DNA of 64,000 nt. Origin: Argentina anserina. Lineage: Eukaryota; Streptophyta; Magnoliopsida; Rosales; Rosaceae. Within the stretch, counting starts at the first letter, position 1; every line of letters begins with the position of its first letter. The stretch is taken from assembly GCF_933775445.1 (NCBI RefSeq), contig NC_065876.1, positions 11,160,001-11,224,000 on the forward strand, written 5' to 3'. Positions 60,319 to 64,000 of the stretch are shown here, piece by piece. The position numbers and the translations under genes are program-made. The notes beneath the pieces were generated by a model, which had not been told where the DNA came from, made no database searches, and was given only the letters and a program-made list of their open reading frames with translations.

Positions 60319-60661
60319 GTTTTATGTTTTATGTTTTTTGTATTGTATATTCTAACCACTTGGCATATTTCATCTTCCTAGGATAAGTACATGCAGAACA
60401 GACTAGTGAGGCTTGTTTGTGTATTTCTGCAGAGCCTTATTCGAAACAACATCATAAATGGTCAGTGGTCCTTCATATCAGGATCATTCAACATGCATGT
60501 AGCAATGGCTGCAAAATTACTTGTAAACAATTATGTTATAATGGTTACCGATTTCATTTGCAGTTAAGGATCTTTTCATTGAAGTCCAAGCTTTTTGCAT
60601 CGAGTTCTCCCGGATTAGGGAAGCAGCTGCACTTTTTAGGCTCTTAAAATCCTTGGAGTGA
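55705..60661 (+). CDS. CNOT11: CCR4-NOT transcription complex subunit 11, 12 exons
   Basis: Homologue of CNOT11 (C2orf29), which with CNOT10 docks on the N-terminal region of CNOT1 in the cytoplasmic CCR4-NOT mRNA deadenylase. Exons 55705-55866, 56123-56233, 56882-56977, 57635-57688, 57860-58005, 58080-58230, 58315-58452, 59639-59710, 59796-59869, 60000-60141, 60382-60460, 60564-60661; 1323 nt, 440 residues, all junctions GT-AG and in frame. N-terminal DUF2363-like helices ([32 protein letters not shown]), an acidic/proline linker ([20 protein letters not shown]), then [34 protein letters not shown] and helical repeats [20 protein letters not shown], ending RLLKSLE. The ATG at 55705 follows an A-rich tract; no upstream in-frame ATG is closer. 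Identification is strong because the protein is well conserved. Confidence 0.92.
55867..55894 (+). repeat. (TC)n microsatellite at the CNOT11 exon 1 donor
   Basis: GTACC followed by about twelve TC units, directly after the donor of exon 1. Confidence 0.8.
60281..60316 (+). repeat. (TC)n microsatellite in CNOT11 intron 10
   Basis: About 18 TC units, some 65 bp upstream of the acceptor of exon 11. Confidence 0.85.
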
Positions 60662-61781
60662 ACTACTCTTATTTGTCTGTAACTTTTTGTAACTGCAAGA
60701 TTGCAAAACCATTTAGAAGCAGTAATCAATTGCCTGTATGATTTTCCTTGTTCTTGTAGATAATATCTTCCCCATTCAATTTTCACTTACTATGTAGTTT
60801 ACTAGGTTCTGATCTCTTTTAATGAAAATGTGCCAGTTTAAAATTCATGACCTTGGCTCAGCTGAACGATTTCGTATAGAGAAATATCATATCGATTGCA
60901 AAGCCTCTAATCCCCTCTATGACAAAAACTCATAAGAGTTTATCATCGTGATTAACAATAAGGACCTTTGCTGAATGCCACAAATCACCCATAGTTGGGT
61001 ATGGTTTTCTTGCATGGTAAAGCCACTTCTGTGTCAGACACTATTCAACAGTTTTTCCTGATTTTTCACCTTTCACAAGTATTATAAATGGAATCAAAAG
61101 CTTGGTCGAGGATATTGATACTAGTTCGACTGACCTCCTCGTCTTTTGTCACGTTAATGGGTACAATAAGAAACTAATGTGAAACCCTAAGGCGCGTATC
61201 AACCATGGAGGAAAGTCGTGTCCTAACTCCTAAGGAACTCCGCTGAGGCGGTTTAGAATCTGAACGAAACTTTACCTCTACCGCCACCTCATAATTCATA
61301 CCTAATGGACGACATGTCTCAGCGTTGTTTCCACAGAACGACGTCAAGTCAATATCAAGGAAGTGCCGGTATTTCCTTCCACACAAAGTTACAAGTCTTC
61401 GGGGAACTTGAGACGACGAGGATTCCTCTTTTAGCAAGCGTTCTAAGCATTGTTGAGAAATAAACCCCCTTCGAATAAGGTTCGAAAGACCTTGGTTTTG
61501 TGGTTATTGGGCATGATGGTTCCATACTTCCATTAGTATTGCTCGCAAATCTCCAAAGAAGAGAGGCGTCCAGGAGGCGGTAAGAATAAGGTGAAGAAAC
61601 CGGCAAAGAGTTTGAACTTCGACTCTGGCGTTGACCTTAAGTGAGGCAGGGCTCAAGAAAGAACAAGAGCCAAGTTCGGGCTAACTGGAAGCTGCTATAG
61701 AGCTTGAGGCCAACTAGGAGGAGAGAGGTGCTTTCGGCGAGGAGTAATACAAGGGCATTGTTTCGCCAGACCCTTATGTGC
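60662..61781. other. Intergenic; partly GC-richer unknown sequence
   Basis: CNOT11 3' UTR, then unassigned DNA. 61170-61760 has lower AT content than the surroundings and no long frame; it may be a transposon relic, but I find no ends. Confidence 0.4.
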
Positions 61782-62297
61782 AATGGTCTAAATAACGGTT
61801 ATCAACATCGTATCAGTTTTGTAAAATAAGGATATAATGGGGATATATCGAGATATATCGGATTTATTGTTTTTACTAATTTTTAATTAAATTTAATATA
61901 TTTATAAACATATACTTCAAAATATACCAATAAACTTGAGAAATTAAAACTTATATTTTAAAATGTACCAAATAAACTTCATAAACAAAAAATATTTGAT
62001 TGTTTTGACAATTAAAATATATAAATATGATTAATTAATAAAAATAGAGGTAATCATTCATCATAAACTATCTCATCATCGAATGTTATCGACGAATCTT
62101 TTATTTTCTTTAAATTATTTTTTCAAAACGACGTATTTTTAAAAAAAATATAAAAAAAACACCGATATATCGCCATTTGACTTGATTTTTCGGGTTGACC
62201 GATATAATAGACCGATAAGCAACTTATCGTATCGTTTTCTTAATATCGGAGATATATCGAAGACATATCAAGGATATATCAGGATATTTAGAACATT
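61782..62297 (+). mobile_element. AT-rich TIR element, copy B (MITE-like)
   Basis: Left end AATGGTCTAAATA and right end TATTTAGAACATT are imperfect inverted repeats (one mismatch in 13). The interior holds GATATATCG motifs on both sides of an A/T core. 516 bp, no coding capacity. No clear target duplication at the edges. Confidence 0.65.
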
Positions 62298-64000
62298 ACT
62301 TACATGGTATTAGAGAGATTTGCTTGTCCGAAACCCAAAAAGGTACACTATGCCGTCTTAAGCCTAAAAGTTTCGGGGTTAAGTTCTCTTTAATTTCATA
62401 TAAGTTACACGGAAAGCGTGTATGATGTTCCTTCTTAGGGAAGATGGGAAATGTGTGTGATAAGGAATGAGTTCAAGGACTAGGTTGCTTTTGTACCTAT
62501 CGACTAGGTTGCTTTTGTACCTATTCAAAAGAAAGAGATGGCTATTGGTCACTATCATAATGTAACACAACCGATGTGAAACAAATGCCAAAGGGGGACA
62601 TACATTGATCCACCATATGTTGTTTGGGACACTCAATGATTTTTTTTTTTTCAAAATAAAAGATCAAAAGGTTTCACACATACCTCGTTTGTTGGGATTC
62701 TCCTCAATTAGCTGGAAGAAATGATTAATTTGCAATGATATAGTAATGTTCTTCGGACAGTGAACAAGTATAAATATTGGTTGGTGATGATGGTGAACAA
62801 AATAGCTAGGTACTTTGATTGCCTAATTCATACTTGTTTCATGTATGTATAAAAAACAATTTGTGTTACCTGTGATTAAGACAAGATGTGAATAATTCAA
62901 TGAAAATTAAAATCAAGATACTAGATATATGTTATTGTGATAGATCAAATTTTGTTTTAGCGGATGATCATGACTCTATTAAAAGAATGTAAAAGAATTG
63001 ATGAATCCTATTGTCTTGAAAAGTAGACCTTATGGTTGGAGAATGATGTAAACACAAAAAGGTGAGAGAATTACTTAGAAATAAACGACAATCTTTTTTT
63101 GACAAGAAATCAAAAACAAGATCATATCATTCATAACATCCCCTTAGTAGGGGGAAAGGAGTCTATCTATCTGCCTAGCTTTGGTATATTTCCTCCAATG
63201 CAATCCACATAAATTCCACTAATCCATATAAATCCATGGAAGAAAATCAAATTTACAAGAGAGACTCTATCATGTATCAGTTAAAGCCAAGTTCAAGAAC
63301 AAAATATTATGAATCTTCAATTCTTCTTATGAAATCAATCCATGTTTAGAGAGGATGGTGCAAGCCTACCAACCTCAACTGCACTCTGGACAAGAATTTA
63401 TCTCATACTCTCAGCCCAAGAATCTCTCATATCCACTTTTCTTGATTTATCATATGATTTTTGTAGTGATTGATTGTATGCTGCTATGCAGAACTTTGAT
63501 AGCCCACTTCTATTTAGCTTCTAACAATCACATTCTGTTTTTTTTTTTTTTAAGTTCCAAGACATTTCTTATGTGGGGTCCGAAGGCAAACTCAACGGAG
63601 GACAGCGTCCAATACTCCACGGTGGTACATCATTGTATACCAAAGCGGAGGGGCCAGTCTAGAAACCGGGCATCAGGGTATCCCCACGGCCGAAGGTAAT
63701 ACCTCCGGCGTGTGACTAATCCCTGACGGGGCCATGTGAAATGGTTCAAACACGGAATTTCACCTGATGCCCTGACCACAATAATGTCCTCAATGCCCCA
63801 ACTCAGGCCCATATTGTGGCCCAGTTAGAAACAAAAAGGTGTGTAATGTCTCCGCCAACAATCGAGTCTTTGACCAATGTCACGTTTAAGCCCTAGTCAA
63901 ATAGTTTCCGCGGTCAGAAACCAGTACACCACACTCGTGGTTAATATTCACATTATGTCTTAAAAGCCTATAAAACATCTCTTACTTGTCTTTCAGCACT
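62298..64000. other. Intergenic right end of window
   Basis: No supported gene. A 24-bp direct duplication (GACTAGGTTGCTTTTGTACC twice) lies at 62479-62524. 63570-63900 is GC-richer than its surroundings and could be an LTR or transposon end that continues beyond the window. Confidence 0.4.

Overview
This window is nuclear DNA of a flowering plant, most likely a eudicot. The genes have many short GT-AG introns with T-rich tracts, the intergenic DNA is AT-rich, and a plant tRNA gene and plant LTR retrotransposons are present. The host genes recall, from memory only, an Arabidopsis chromosome 4 interval: a glycerol-3-phosphate transporter, a CDC7-like kinase, a Bax inhibitor-1 and a type-IV GATA factor (around At4g16970 and At4g17550-At4g17580). 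A Rosaceae source is possible but not demonstrated.

Layout. (1) 1-2326 is the 3' end of a G3P-permease-type MFS transporter, cut by the left window edge. (2) 3350-8901 is a 15-exon CDC7-type protein kinase. (3) 10623-12552 is Bax inhibitor-1. (4) 13115-14799 is a small charged coiled-coil gene of unknown function whose first exon does not join in frame. (5) 18488-34032 is a nested retrotransposon block. A decayed Ty1/copia element on the minus strand, with LTRs of about 112-123 bp and target duplication AGAAT, carries in its 3' LTR an 11,148-bp Ty3/gypsy Tat-lineage element with 474-bp LTRs that look identical by eye and target duplication CACGC. The gypsy element has intact gag and pol frames on the minus strand separated by one in-frame TAA, a 64-bp tandem repeat near its 3' LTR, and a three-exon antisense gene on the plus strand. 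In the copia element the gag region holds what look like captured fragments of an ABCC transporter and an EXORDIUM-like gene. (6) 40115-44778 is a GATA zinc-finger factor with a DEUBAD/ASXH-like domain. (7) 45502-46368, minus strand, is an acidic serine-rich protein of unknown function. (8) 46619-46691 is tRNA-Lys(CTT). (9) 48187-54781, minus strand, is the chaperonin subunit CCT1 in 16 exons, one intron of which has a GC donor and is filled with palindromic elements. (10) 55705-60661 is CNOT11 of the CCR4-NOT complex, head-to-head with CCT1. The remaining DNA is intergenic, with two related AT-rich terminal-inverted-repeat elements.

The host genes are unrelated housekeeping or regulatory functions (transport, replication licensing, cell-death control, transcription, protein folding, mRNA decay). 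The least ordinary biology is in the nested retrotransposons: a spliced antisense gene inside a young Tat element, and host gene pieces carried in the gag position of the older copia element. Exon boundaries were worked out by hand from splice consensus and reading-frame continuity; transcripts were not available.
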